Below, in pieces: positions 1 through 6,944 of a stretch of DNA of 47,227 bases; position 1 is the first letter of the stretch, and each line of letters starts with the position of its first letter. Location: positions 1 through 47,227 of IMG/VR virus record IMGVR_UViG_3300033388_005506; one strand, written 5' to 3'. This DNA comes from a virus. The notes beneath the pieces are model-generated. The model searched no databases. It was not told the DNA's origin and saw only the letters and a program-made list of their open reading frames with translations. Made by a program: the position numbers and the translations under genes.

Positions 1-420
1 AGGTTTCCATGCCAGCGACCAATTATACACTTGGCCATTATCACCAACAGTTAGGCGAAGCTTCTGATCAAGGACTTTGATCATAATGCCATCAAGAGGG
101 AATGTTTGTGACCATTTTGAGTAAAGGCTAAGAAGTAGTTCTTCAAGATCAGAGTAGTTGCCGTTGAAATAATATGGATGTTTAAGCTTTCCTTTATTAT
201 GACTGATAAAGGTTATGGTATATTTATATGGGAGCTCTGTTCTTGCAAGCCATCCTGCGGTAGTGTTACGTGGATTCTTACCGAAATCAGCATTCCAATC
301 TTCATTTGTTATAAGCAGTTCGCCGGAATCAACTTGACGTGGACTTTCTGGGAAGAAGATATTTGGTAAGTGATGAGAGATATCTCTGCCGGCAATTCCA
401 TCTCCTTCAAGCAACAATCT
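1..420. repeat. Left copy of the terminal redundancy
   Basis: These 420 bases match 46746-47227 in the same orientation. The right copy differs by roughly eight substitutions and by an extra 62-base tandem duplication. Joining position 46745 to position 1 restores one continuous ligase reading frame. The redundancy is therefore an assembly overlap of a circular or circularly permuted genome. The mismatches suggest that two closely related variants contributed to the two ends. Confidence 0.9.
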
Positions 421-756
421 GTCATTTTCTTCTCCATCACCAGAATAAAATACCGCTGCACAACCATCATACTTTGGTTCAAGCACAAGTTCGGTATTTC
501 CAAATCTTGTGAAAAATGGTAGCAAGTCTTGGGTATTAAATGCCTTGAGTGTTCCCTTTACAGGATAGGAATGTGGAAATGTGCCAGCAGGCAAATCTGG
601 GTTATTTGCAGTATGGTAGAGGATAGGATTATGTGGATCAAGATCAAAGAGTTTGTTCCAAAACACATCATAATCTGCATCTGTCATGAATGGTAGTCCA
701 CGAGAGTAGGCAGAATTGGCAAGTTTTATCTTCTTAATAAGTTCGGATTTATTCAT
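1..756 (-). CDS. ligA: NAD-dependent DNA ligase, N-terminal part (cut by contig end)
   Basis: This open frame gives 252 codons that run off the left end and continue at 46745-45744 for a total of about 585 residues. Such ligases seal nicks by adenylating a lysine from NAD+. Visible signatures are the adenylation motif EPKYDG (KxDG), the block GDGIAGRDISHH, the NPRNTTAGWL block that matches NPRNTAAGSL of bacterial LigA, and DGIMIKV. The N-terminal stretch with YSRGLPFMTDADYD corresponds to the Ia domain that binds NMN. The start at 756 follows the DUF4406 gene by 8 bases. The protein is a little shorter than bacterial LigA (about 670). It presumably acts in phage replication with the PolA gene. 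The assignment is firm. Confidence 0.93.
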   Translation of the reverse strand, partial: MNKSELIKKIKLANSAYSRGLPFMTDADYDVFWNKLFDLDPHNPILYHTANNPDLPAGTFPHSYPVKGTLKAFNTQDLLPFFTRFGNTELVLEPKYDGCAAVFYSGDGEENDRLLLEGDGIAGRDISHHLPNIFFPESPRQVDSGELLITNEDWNADFGKNPRNTTAGWLARTELPYKYTITFISHNKGKLKHPYYFNGNYSDLEELLLSLYSKWSQTFPLDGIMIKVLDQKLRLTVGDNGQVYNWSLAWKP

Positions 757-764
757 ATGTTTTT

Positions 765-1145
765 TTATCCTTTCCAAAGATCATCAATATGTTTTTTAGT
801 AAAGAAATGATTCTGAATCATTCTATCTACTCTTTCCATATTAGTGAAATGAATGGTATGATTTAGGTTCTTGGCATTTTTATATTCATCCATGCAGCCA
901 ATTGAAGTTGTCCAATCTGGATGAAAGGCACTGTGGGTGCATTGAGCTTGGAGAAGAAGGGCAGCTTTGAGGAAATCAGCATCAGGGATGAGACCATCAA
1001 AGTTTGCAGTATTAAGATGTGGGCAGATTACAACGAAGCCTTTAAGCCAATAGAATTGAGCCATAAGACTTGCTTGGTGAATATTATGCTGGAGTTGTAT
1101 GATCGTATTTGCTCGATACGGCGCTGCGGTGTATAAGAGTTGCAT
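765..1145 (-). CDS. DUF4406 / nucleoside 2-deoxyribosyltransferase-like protein
   Basis: 126 residues. It starts with a YTAAPYRA segment that matches the Y(I/V)AGPYRA opening of DUF4406 proteins, a Rossmann-like family related to nucleoside 2-deoxyribosyltransferases. The central FVVICPHLNTA segment and the pattern W-x4-GCxDE-x4-AK near residues 79-93 also fit. In the enzymes an Asp and a Glu do the chemistry; which residues would act here is not clear, so activity is inference. A typical role would be nucleotide or base metabolism. The SD AAAGG lies just 5' of the ATG, and directly upstream is the TATAAAA tandem repeat. The ligase gene follows by 8 bases. Confidence 0.75.
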   Translation of the reverse strand: MQLLYTAAPYRANTIIQLQHNIHQASLMAQFYWLKGFVVICPHLNTANFDGLIPDADFLKAALLLQAQCTHSAFHPDWTTSIGCMDEYKNAKNLNHTIHFTNMERVDRMIQNHFFTKKHIDDLWKG

Positions 1146-1152
1146 TTTTTCC

Positions 1153-1201
1153 TTTTATATTTTATATTTTATATTTTATATTTTATATTTTATATTTTAT
1201 A
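1153..1201 (-). repeat. Seven tandem copies of TATAAAA upstream of the DUF4406 gene
   Basis: The minus strand carries seven perfect, uninterrupted copies of the heptamer TATAAAA, with a partial eighth. They end a few bases before the SD of the gene at 1145. Every copy resembles a -10 box (TATAAA). No clear -35 was found at the right distance. A unit of 7 is not a multiple of 3, but the repeat is non-coding. Confidence 0.85.
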
Positions 1202-1216
1202 TTTTAATTTATGGTT

Positions 1217-1254
1217 AGTAGGAAGGTGATTTGACTGTAAACCACCTTCCTACT
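1217..1254. repeat. 12-bp perfect hairpin between the DUF669 and DUF4406 genes
   Basis: AGTAGGAAGGTG (1217-1228) and CACCTTCCTACT (1243-1254) are exact inverted repeats with a 14-base loop. No long T run follows on either strand, so it is not a clear intrinsic terminator. It adjoins copy 1 of the dispersed element (1252-1282). The same pairing words (AGTAGG/CCTACT) enclose the element at 11609-11662. Confidence 0.75.
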
Positions 1255-1282
1255 GAAGTGTTCACCGAAAGAACACCAATTA
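1252..1282 (-). repeat. Dispersed GTTC-N7-GAAC element, copy 1
   Basis: On the minus strand this reads ATTGGTGTTC, TTTCG, GTGAACACTTCAG. The loop between GTTC and GAAC is exactly 7 bases, as in all nine copies. It is intergenic, downstream of the DUF669 gene. Confidence 0.8.
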
Positions 1283-1310
1283 AATACTGGTTTTATACGC
1301 TGCGTTGATA

Positions 1311-1691
1311 TTATGTGATGCGTTTAATGTTATTTCTGTTACCATACTCAGCGTTTTCCTCAAGTTCGAGTATGGCGCTAAAGGCCAGATCTTCAAAATC
1401 TACAACATCAAGTTCTCCTTCTGCTGGAAGACCGACAGCTACGACAAAGTCTTTAATCATCCGAAGCATAATTTCTTGCTTGGCAGCATCATCACTTGGC
1501 ATTGGCAGCCAGATTGAATGGATAAGATTCTGAGCATTATCCTCTCCTACGATGTCACAGACAAGCATTATACTGTTTCGTCCAGTACGCTTGCTTGGTG
1601 ATTCTTTCGCTGTAATGACACGCAGATCATATTCTCCTTCTGCTACTGGTTCCAGATCAGGGATGTCGCTAAGATTTGGTATTAAACTCAT
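1311..1691 (-). CDS. DUF669-family protein (phage single-strand DNA-binding type)
   Basis: 126 residues from the ATG at 1691, chosen over an upstream ATG at 1712 because AAGGAG sits 6 bases before it. The N-terminal pattern of an acidic patch followed by EGEYDLRVITA, then SIMLVCDIVG, and later IWLPMPSDD and MIKDFVVAVGL, fits DUF669. That family is regularly found beside Sak4-like ATPases and is thought to bind single-stranded DNA. Here it follows the Sak4-like gene and a Cas4-like nuclease, which gives the usual three-gene recombination cassette. The function is known from the family context; no catalytic residues are expected. Confidence 0.72.
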   Translation of the reverse strand: MSLIPNLSDIPDLEPVAEGEYDLRVITAKESPSKRTGRNSIMLVCDIVGEDNAQNLIHSIWLPMPSDDAAKQEIMLRMIKDFVVAVGLPAEGELDVVDFEDLAFSAILELEENAEYGNRNNIKRIT

Positions 1692-1756
1692 GATTGTTCT
1701 CCTTTCGGACAAAGTCCGATTTTATGTTAGTGCCACGTTATTGTGGCAATGGGTGA

Positions 1757-2527
1757 TTATTTTATAAGTGTATCACTATTAAGATATGCCTCTGCAAGCA
1801 TATTCATATTAAAGTCTCTCACTTCCTTAACGCTGAAGACCCGAGACTTTGCTTCAAACTTTAGTCTTTCTTTGAAATGGATTAAATGTTTATCTCCACG
1901 AGTTTCAAGCAAGTATGCTTCGTCAAAATCAACTGCAAGGAGTTGACGAAACTGACCGTTGACAGATGGATAACGAGCAACGACAGCTTGGTCTTTATCC
2001 ATCAAAGTGTGGATATGCACTGTAGTTGCAGTAGCACAAGGTAGTTCTTGCATAGTTCCTATGAGGGTTTGCATCCACTGGAGCAACTGTCCCCAGTGCG
2101 GCATACTCATTCCTTTTTTGTTATCAAGCTTTTTTCCTATACCAGACGGAGTAATATTACACTTAGTACAGATTTCAGTTATTGCTTTCTTGTTTGCTGC
2201 TGTAGCGGAATCAAGTATAATAATGCCGTTATTTGCTGCCATGTAGTCAAAGAATCCATCCTTTTCATCTTGCTGTAATTTGAGCCAAAAGTCAGAGAAA
2301 CTAACACTACTGTCGGATAAAATATCTACTGAGAGTGTTGGTGCAGTCTTGCTGCGCTTATCGATAAGCTTTTCTAATGTCTTTTCGCCACCTTTATCAA
2401 GCATATAGAAATGAACTGGGCCATTAGTATATGTTCCACAGAGATGTGTTTTGCCACTGCCAGAATTGCCGGCAAGAAGGAATTTAAGATTGAATGTTCT
2501 TTCTGCTGTTGTGAATGGTTTTTTCAT
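1757..2527 (-). CDS. Sak4-like AAA/RecA-fold ATPase
   Basis: 256 residues from the ATG at 2527 (SD AGGAGA; a longer frame to 2578 has no SD). Walker A is GNSGSGKTHL at about residues 20-29 and Walker B is GIIILDS at about 101-107. The acidic Walker B lacks the second carboxylate that is common in helicases, as expected for the AAA_24/Sak4 group. Sak4 proteins act as small RecA-like annealing or strand-exchange proteins. Neighbours are a PD-(D/E)XK nuclease upstream and a DUF669 protein downstream, all co-directional with short gaps, so the three probably process DNA ends together during replication-coupled recombination. Confidence 0.8.
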   Translation of the reverse strand: MKKPFTTAERTFNLKFLLAGNSGSGKTHLCGTYTNGPVHFYMLDKGGEKTLEKLIDKRSKTAPTLSVDILSDSSVSFSDFWLKLQQDEKDGFFDYMAANNGIIILDSATAANKKAITEICTKCNITPSGIGKKLDNKKGMSMPHWGQLLQWMQTLIGTMQELPCATATTVHIHTLMDKDQAVVARYPSVNGQFRQLLAVDFDEAYLLETRGDKHLIHFKERLKFEAKSRVFSVKEVRDFNMNMLAEAYLNSDTLIK

Positions 2528-2549
2528 GCTTTCTCCTTTCTTTTTTTCT

Positions 2550-2640
2550 TTACAATTGATGAATAAAGTTATGTACATTACCTTGTCCCCATCCAGGTTT
2601 ACGAACTCTAATTATTTTTCTATTAATCTTGATGACATCA
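2550..2640 (-). pseudogene. Possible small ORF broken by one base at its start
   Basis: A perfect SD (AAAGGAGGTAGC) and ATGATG overlap the stop of the nuclease gene, but the frame from that ATG stops after nine codons. The neighbouring frame stays open from the same point to 2550 and encodes a basic peptide containing IRVRKPGWGQGN and ending in NFIHQL. One added base after the first ATG (ATGGATGTC) would join the SD to this frame as a 30-residue protein. It may be a broken gene or a sequencing slip. Function unknown. Confidence 0.25.
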
Positions 2641-3615
2641 TGCTACCTCCTTTAGATTTCTTTTCATTTCTGCTTCATGTTCTTCTGGATTCCATTCATT
2701 TATGGCATATCCCTGTGGTGGATTATCTTTCCATAACAGTGGATTATTACGAATCTTACATAAGTCAAGATACGGGCAGTTTGACATATATACTGTACAA
2801 GCATAACCAGCTTGTCGGCGAAAACAATTGATAAAGCTATTACGATCTTTGCAAACAGTAAGTTCATATTCCATCACATCAAGATTTTTAATAATATCAC
2901 TGCTGTAGAATACCAAGTCATTGAGAAATTGTTCCACTGCAGATTTAGTTTTAATAATATTGAAGCGCTGAAATGCGATCTTAGATTTCTGACATAGAGC
3001 GATAGAGTATGTCATTGTGGGAATTTTATCATAGTACATATGACCAGAAGTGAGATATCCATCTGTTTGAAAACTCATTTCAAAGCCGGTAAGTGTTGTA
3101 GGGTAAAGGGCTTTTGCTGTTTTATGATCAACTATCTCAAGGCTGTCGTTATTATTTTTAAAGATCAAATCTTGTCTGCCGATATAATTAGGTAAGTTAT
3201 CTGCAAAGTTGCTTAAATTAATAACGAAGGGATCTTCTACAGCGATTATAGTCTTATTTTGTTGATCATAGTCCAGGAATTGTTGCCAATATTTGTTATA
3301 CATATTTGCTGCATGGCCAGGACTTTTAGGGAAAATCATATCTTGATCAGGGAAATATGGTTCTCCTTCAATTTTCCAAAGATCGTTGAAGCTAACAATG
3401 CTTAGTTCTGTAGCATCGATTACGGTAAGTGAATCTGGATCGGATTGTAGTTGTTTGTATACTACTTCCAGGCCGTAATGCCAACAAGAACCGAAGACGA
3501 GATGAATGCTCTTTCGACTGGATCTTAAATGGAGTAGGTATTGAAAGAGGAACTTCCTGGGACAATCAAGATATGTACTAAGGCTTGAAAAGTCTATTTT
3601 TTCACGATAGTTCAT
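2638..3615 (-). CDS. PD-(D/E)XK nuclease, Cas4/RecB-like
   Basis: 325 residues. The N-terminal SSLSTYLDCPRKFLFQYL is the classic opening of PDDEXK_1/Cas4-type nucleases. The catalytic core is visible as GRQDLIF (about 143-149) and EIVDHKTAK (D-x-K, about 156-164), followed by the QTDGYL helix. Four C-terminal cysteines in CFRRQAGYACTVYMSNCPYL-DLC together with the N-terminal DC resemble the iron-sulfur cluster ligands of Cas4/AddB-like enzymes, though the spacing is unusual. The SD GGAGAACTTT precedes the ATG. It is first in the nuclease, Sak4-like, DUF669 cassette and probably resects DNA ends. Confidence 0.82.
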   Translation of the reverse strand: MNYREKIDFSSLSTYLDCPRKFLFQYLLHLRSSRKSIHLVFGSCWHYGLEVVYKQLQSDPDSLTVIDATELSIVSFNDLWKIEGEPYFPDQDMIFPKSPGHAANMYNKYWQQFLDYDQQNKTIIAVEDPFVINLSNFADNLPNYIGRQDLIFKNNNDSLEIVDHKTAKALYPTTLTGFEMSFQTDGYLTSGHMYYDKIPTMTYSIALCQKSKIAFQRFNIIKTKSAVEQFLNDLVFYSSDIIKNLDVMEYELTVCKDRNSFINCFRRQAGYACTVYMSNCPYLDLCKIRNNPLLWKDNPPQGYAINEWNPEEHEAEMKRNLKEVA

Positions 3616-3624
3616 AAAGTTCTC

Positions 3625-3843
3625 CTAACTATATAAGTGCCGAGTATATTCAAGTTTGGGATCATGGATATAAGGTCTTCCAGTTTCTTCTTCACAATCT
3701 TTTATTGTGAAAGCAATTAAATCCCGGCATGCTTTTTCTCGTTCAATGATCTTGTCCATGATAGTTTTCTTTGGAGTTAATTGATCGAGCTTATGCTCAA
3801 GATTGTTGATTTTGACTAAAAGGTCTGTTTTTGTTTCTTTCAT
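3625..3843 (-). CDS. Small hypothetical protein, coiled-coil N-terminus
   Basis: 72 residues from the ATG at 3843. An in-frame ATG at 3852 abuts the SD directly, so the inner start with 9-base spacing is preferred. Residues 5-30 (KTDLLVKINNLEHKLDQL) form a short predicted coiled coil. The remainder is charged with one Cys pair. It ends in TAG. The family is not recognised. It belongs to the leftward small-gene cluster. Confidence 0.65.
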   Translation of the reverse strand: MKETKTDLLVKINNLEHKLDQLTPKKTIMDKIIEREKACRDLIAFTIKDCEEETGRPYIHDPKLEYTRHLYS

Positions 3844-3886
3844 CTTTTTCATCTCCTTTTGCTTGTAGGTATAATGTTATGATCAC

Positions 3887-4135
3887 TTACTCCACTTTTA
3901 ATAAAGTATCCCGCTTCTTGCAAAAATATTCATGCTGGCAAAAATCATATCCACAACCAGTCATCCAAATTGCAAATTCTCGCAATTCATCTATCAGATT
4001 GGCCGCATCATTTAGTCTGTAGGCCAAGTCTTGTATTGTCTCGTCATTAGTTGCTCTGAAGACACATTTTGCAACTTCACGGAGTTCATCAGTGTCGATT
4101 TTGTCTGGAACTGGTAATTGAGTTTTCATTTTCAT
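3887..4135 (-). CDS. Small hypothetical protein
   Basis: 82 residues with SD AAAGGAG 5 bases before the ATG. It is acidic and helical in the first half (DELREVAKCVF, LNDAANLIDELREF), then has three cysteines and a histidine in GCGYDFCQHEYFCKK that could bind a metal. Family not recognised. Confidence 0.7.
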   Translation of the reverse strand: MKMKTQLPVPDKIDTDELREVAKCVFRATNDETIQDLAYRLNDAANLIDELREFAIWMTGCGYDFCQHEYFCKKRDTLLKVE

Positions 4136-4160
4136 TTTTACTCCTTTCTATTTTTACTTG

Positions 4161-4307
4161 TTACACCTTATATCGACATTTATACCAACGCCGACCTGGT
4201 GTTTTCCAAAATGGTAATATACAAATATAACCGGTTTCTTTATGCTGCCAATAACACCAGATCCATCTTGTTAAAATACTATTCTGAAGTTTTTGAATAA
4301 TTGCCAT
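4161..4307 (-). CDS. Small Trp-rich hypothetical protein
   Basis: 48 residues from the ATG at 4307, which has AAGGAGG 5 bases upstream. A longer frame to 4346 overlaps the preceding gene and lacks an SD. It is rich in Trp, Cys and Arg (TRWIWCYWQHKE, GRRWYKCRYKV) and basic at the C-terminus, possibly membrane- or nucleic-acid-associated. Family not recognised. Confidence 0.5.
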   Translation of the reverse strand: MAIIQKLQNSILTRWIWCYWQHKETGYICILPFWKTPGRRWYKCRYKV

Positions 4308-4335
4308 TTCTACCTCCTTGTTATGATTTATCTCC

Positions 4336-4659
4336 TTATTCATCAAACTGTCCTATTTTAAACTTCACACAAGCAAGTCTATCTGTCGAACTATGTAAAT
4401 CTGCCTCTTCCCGAGATGTGTGAATAATACATGCTCCATCTGAATAATAATTTATCCACTTATATTTAGGAACATTTTCTAAATCATATTCACATTTTAC
4501 GCCAATACTAAATTCACCGCTTTTTGACCATGTCATAGACGTTTTCGTTTCTGCTGTTATAGCTATACCCAAGATTGGATAACTTCCCGTCAAGTCTGTA
4601 CACAAAATTTTAACAGGCTTTCCATTTTTAATCTGTACAGATTTTGTTAAATCAAGCAT
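4336..4659 (-). CDS. Conserved phage hypothetical protein
   Basis: 107 residues. The opening LDLTKSVQIKNGKPVKILCTDL followed by SYPILGIAI resembles a small beta-rich domain common in phage genomes (pattern F/LD-x-SKPVQTRDGR-x-VRI, then YPI) whose role is unknown. The start overlaps the stop of the preceding gene by 13 bases and the SD (GGAG) lies inside that gene, so the two are probably translationally coupled. Confidence 0.7.
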   Translation of the reverse strand: MLDLTKSVQIKNGKPVKILCTDLTGSYPILGIAITAETKTSMTWSKSGEFSIGVKCEYDLENVPKYKWINYYSDGACIIHTSREEADLHSSTDRLACVKFKIGQFDE

Positions 4660-4919
4660 TTTATTTCTCCATTTGATTTATAATATGTTGTGATCAATCG
4701 TGGATTAGCTTTATTAAGGGCTTTCCAGTCCTTGAAATCTTTTAACTCTATTTCATCTTTATGCGTGAATACTTCTGGTGTACCGTCTTCTCTTACACGC
4801 AATTCAACCTGAAGAGTATCTCGCTTGCATTTATCTTTTTCACGATCAAGCCAAACTGTAAATATTTGACCGGGCTTAATTGTAATTTGATCTATATCAT
4901 ATGGTATATGTAATTTCAT
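4647..4919 (-). CDS. Small hypothetical protein
   Basis: 90 residues with SD AAGGAG before the ATG. Predominantly beta at the start (KLHIPYDIDQITIKPGQIFTVWLDRE), then basic. Family not recognised. It overlaps the next gene downstream (4659-4336) by 13 bases. Confidence 0.65.
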   Translation of the reverse strand: MKLHIPYDIDQITIKPGQIFTVWLDREKDKCKRDTLQVELRVREDGTPEVFTHKDEIELKDFKDWKALNKANPRLITTYYKSNGEIKCLI

Positions 4920-4934
4920 TCTTTCGTCTCCTTA

Positions 4935-5195
4935 TTACTTGTTAGATAACTTTTCACTGAATAAATGAGCTCTTAGGCTTGGTTCTTTTTCTTTCATTTT
5001 CTTTTCAACTGTATATAGACTACACAGGCAATAAAATTTATACATTACAGATGTAATTTCTTTAGCAGCATCTTTTAATGATTCATTTTCCTGCACTGCT
5101 ATATGCTTTTCTACGTATTCGTGAAAGTGATCATTGGCAACATGAGCCCTGTCAAGAAGTTCGTGGTAATGGTATTTGTCTAAGTTTAATTTCAT
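4935..5195 (-). CDS. Small helical hypothetical protein
   Basis: 86 residues from the ATG at 5195, with SD GGAGAAG just upstream; the frame is open to 5324 but without an SD. It is His-rich near the start (DKYHYHELLDRAHVANDHFHEY) and largely alpha-helical. Family not recognised. Confidence 0.6.
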   Translation of the reverse strand: MKLNLDKYHYHELLDRAHVANDHFHEYVEKHIAVQENESLKDAAKEITSVMYKFYCLCSLYTVEKKMKEKEPSLRAHLFSEKLSNK

Positions 5196-5212
5196 TACTT
5201 CTCCTTTATTTT

Positions 5213-5419
5213 TCATCTTGTTTCTGTAGGTTTTAAACAAATCGGGCAGCAATCTTCTGGAACAGACATGTGGGGTATAAACTGCATAGATGTTCCTGTA
5301 TATTCGCCTTTGATCCATCTGCAAGTAGGATCATATTGAGCTTTGCATAATTTACAAAGTACAAGATTTTCAGCTATTAAAGACGGTTCTTTTGTCGGTA
5401 TTGGTGTTGTCATTCCCAT
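5213..5419 (-). CDS. Zinc-ribbon-like small protein
   Basis: 68 residues. Two CxxC knuckles, LCKLCKA and CCPICLK, with a further Cys in PTCRWIKGEY, fit a small zinc ribbon. SD GAGGA is upstream at a somewhat long spacing. Probably nucleic-acid- or protein-binding. Specific family not recognised. Confidence 0.65.
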   Translation of the reverse strand: MGMTTPIPTKEPSLIAENLVLCKLCKAQYDPTCRWIKGEYTGTSMQFIPHMSVPEDCCPICLKPTETR

Positions 5420-5462
5420 AATTATTTTTCCTCTTTATTTATTGATTTGGTAACAGATTTTT

Positions 5463-5780
5463 TTATTTTACCCACCATTCAGGCAATCCTCTTGTCTCTA
5501 ATTTGTAATCTCCAACACCTGATCCAAGTCCGTCTTTAATTGCCAGACATTTCTTACATGCCCGACCATCCCATGATGAACCATACGCATAGTCAGTTGC
5601 TATTTTTACAGGTTCATCATTGCCACATTCACAAGAATTGTTTGGTTGTTTTCTCCAATTAGCACTCATGTCTATATATTTTTCGTAAAGGCAATTTTCA
5701 ACGATATCGACTGTACCGTTGTACTCAAAATAAAATACCGATCCATCTTTAAATTTTACTTGTCCATTTGCATGACTCAT
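5463..5780 (-). CDS. Hypothetical protein with CxC and CxxC motifs
   Basis: 105 residues with SD AGAGGTT. The first half is beta-rich (QVKFKDGSVFYFEYNGTVDI). The second half carries CECGND and ACKKCLA, a likely zinc site. This arrangement recurs in phage early-region proteins of unknown role. Confidence 0.65.
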   Translation of the reverse strand: MSHANGQVKFKDGSVFYFEYNGTVDIVENCLYEKYIDMSANWRKQPNNSCECGNDEPVKIATDYAYGSSWDGRACKKCLAIKDGLGSGVGDYKLETRGLPEWWVK

Positions 5781-5795
5781 TGTAACCTCTATTTT

Positions 5796-6066
5796 TTAAA
5801 AACTTAAAAAGACTGCTATTAAGAATCGTATTAATGGAAATAATGCTATGCCTATTAATATTAAACAAACAATTTTCCAAATCTCTATTGGTTTTACCTT
5901 ATCATTATTATATAAATTCATTATTTTTTCTTTCTTCAATTCTTTTTCAAATTCCTTATGTCTTTTTTTTTACTCTATATTTCATTTCTAATGTTGAGAT
6001 AAATCCTTTATTGCGATCTCTTGATATTGCCTCAAGGTCGGCAATTAGATATTGTATTGCAGTCAT
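5796..6066 (-). pseudogene. Small membrane-protein gene interrupted at an A9 run
   Basis: The ATG at 6066 (preceded by AAAGGGG) opens 36 codons that end just after a run of nine A (plus strand T9 at 5963-5971). Reading the run as eight A continues in frame as RHKEFEKELKKEK, then a hydrophobic C-terminus (IVCLILIGIALFPLIRFLIA) to a TAA at 5796. Together they make an 89-residue protein with a coiled-coil middle and one C-terminal membrane span. An internal ATG at 5921 could give the membrane part alone (41 residues). Transcriptional slippage on A9, a real lesion, or a homopolymer sequencing error are all possible. Confidence 0.5.
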
Positions 6067-6136
6067 TATTTTCCCCTTTAAATAAATAAGTTATTTTATT
6101 AGTTTACTTATTTTTAATTCTTCTCAACAACCATTT

Positions 6137-6514
6137 TTATATGTTATCATCTAATAATCTAATAGGGATTTCTAACAGTTCTAAGTCATTTATAAACCTT
6201 TCACACTCTACTATTTCTTGAAAAATAGTTTTTTCTAACTCTTTGTTTTTAGATATTTCATAATGGAGTCCTTTTACTTTTTCTTTTGATGCGTTTTTTA
6301 TCCATTTTGTTAGTATTTGAATTGTTTCATAAGCATGTGGTATAGAAAGTTGGATGTATCCGGGCTCTTCAACTTTTTCTGGTATGATAGCAGAGCATCC
6401 ACCAAAGCCTTGTGTTAGTTGAATCATGGGTTCTTTACTCCAGAAAAGACAAAAATCTAACTCTTTGTCTTTTCCAATGCCTGTATTTTTTAGTGTTGCT
6501 ATTTTTTCACTCAT
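6137..6514 (-). CDS. Conserved phage hypothetical protein
   Basis: 125 residues. Contains EPMIQLTQGFGG and GYIQLS, a pattern that I recognise from hypothetical proteins in many phages but to which I cannot assign a function. SD GAGGAA lies upstream. The C-terminus is helical and acidic. Confidence 0.7.
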   Translation of the reverse strand: MSEKIATLKNTGIGKDKELDFCLFWSKEPMIQLTQGFGGCSAIIPEKVEEPGYIQLSIPHAYETIQILTKWIKNASKEKVKGLHYEISKNKELEKTIFQEIVECERFINDLELLEIPIRLLDDNI

Positions 6515-6519
6515 TTTTT

Positions 6520-6679
6520 TTATTTTTCCTCTTTTTCTCTCTTTCTTTGTTCAACTTCATCCATGCGGTTTAGGATGCATAGATTGTAAATATCAATGTT
6601 TGACATAGCTGTTCCTTTTGCCATAATCTTTTCAGCCCTTTGCTCTTTGCTCTATAACGATTTCAATAGCTGTTTTCAT
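6520..6679 (-). pseudogene. Small ORF with one-base shift at a GGG run
   Basis: A consensus SD (AAAGGAG) precedes the ATG at 6679, which opens only 15 codons (start MKTAIEIVIEQRAKG). Dropping one G at 6636-6638 continues into the frame of a 34-codon ORF (ATG at 6624, or 6606 with SD AAAAGGA) that ends at 6520 with RMDEVEQRKREKEEK. Either the 28-residue ORF 6606-6520 is the real gene or a 52-residue gene is broken by one base. Function unknown. Confidence 0.4.
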
Positions 6680-6704
6680 GTTTTCTCCTTTCTTAGCTGT
6701 TGTT

Positions 6705-6809
6705 ACAGTGGGCAGGGATTTGCACCCTGCAATGTCAGTCAACTGAGGGTCTTACACTGACAAACTCCCTCTCGCTTTGTGATGCGTCTACCTATTCCGC
6801 CACCACTGT
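6705..6809 (-). tRNA. tRNA-like element 1 (Leu-type D and T arms, aberrant anticodon region)
   Basis: On the minus strand a perfect 7-bp acceptor (ACAGTGG with CCACTGT) is followed by TG and GCGGAATAGGTAGACGC, which is the D arm of bacterial tRNA-Leu with only minor change. The 3' part is a 5-bp T stem CAGGG/CCCTG with loop TGCAAAT (usually TTCAAAT), one extra C, then the acceptor strand. The middle is about 17-20 bases too long. The best hairpin there is GAGGG/CCCTC with a 17-base loop, so no anticodon can be read. A variable-arm-like hairpin TCAG-TTGA-CTGA is present. CCA is not encoded. It may be a degenerate tRNA, or an RNA that imitates one. Confidence 0.45.
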
Positions 6810-6816
6810 AGTTGTT

Positions 6817-6930
6817 GCGATGGGCAGGGAATTTAACCCTGCACTTCCGAAGGCTTGTACTATTTAATTACAGTTATGTACGCCTATCATAGATGTGTAA
6901 TTCCACCTGTGACTACTTAGTCACCATCGC
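6817..6930 (-). tRNA. tRNA-like element 2
   Basis: The same design as element 1, beginning 7 bases beyond it. The acceptor is GCGATGG/CCATCGC (8 bp with the flanking T-A pair), the T stem is CAGGG/CCCTG with loop TTAAATT, and a C separates the T stem from the acceptor. The 5' side has TGGTGACT-AAGT-AGTCACA (6-bp stem) and GGTGGAATTACA. A hairpin ACTGT-AATTAA-ATAGT lies where an anticodon arm might be, with a 6-base loop. CCTTCGGAAG resembles a class II variable arm. At 114 bases it is too long for a normal tRNA and no anticodon is assigned. Confidence 0.38.
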
Positions 6931-6944
6931 ATAAAGGATAAGAA

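Noticed and set aside
6705-6930. Elements 1 and 2 as a tmRNA or selenocysteine tRNA
   Set aside because: No tag-peptide frame or pseudoknots of a tmRNA fit. Element 2 has a 6-bp D stem with a 4-base loop as in tRNA-Sec, but no UCA anticodon loop can be formed.
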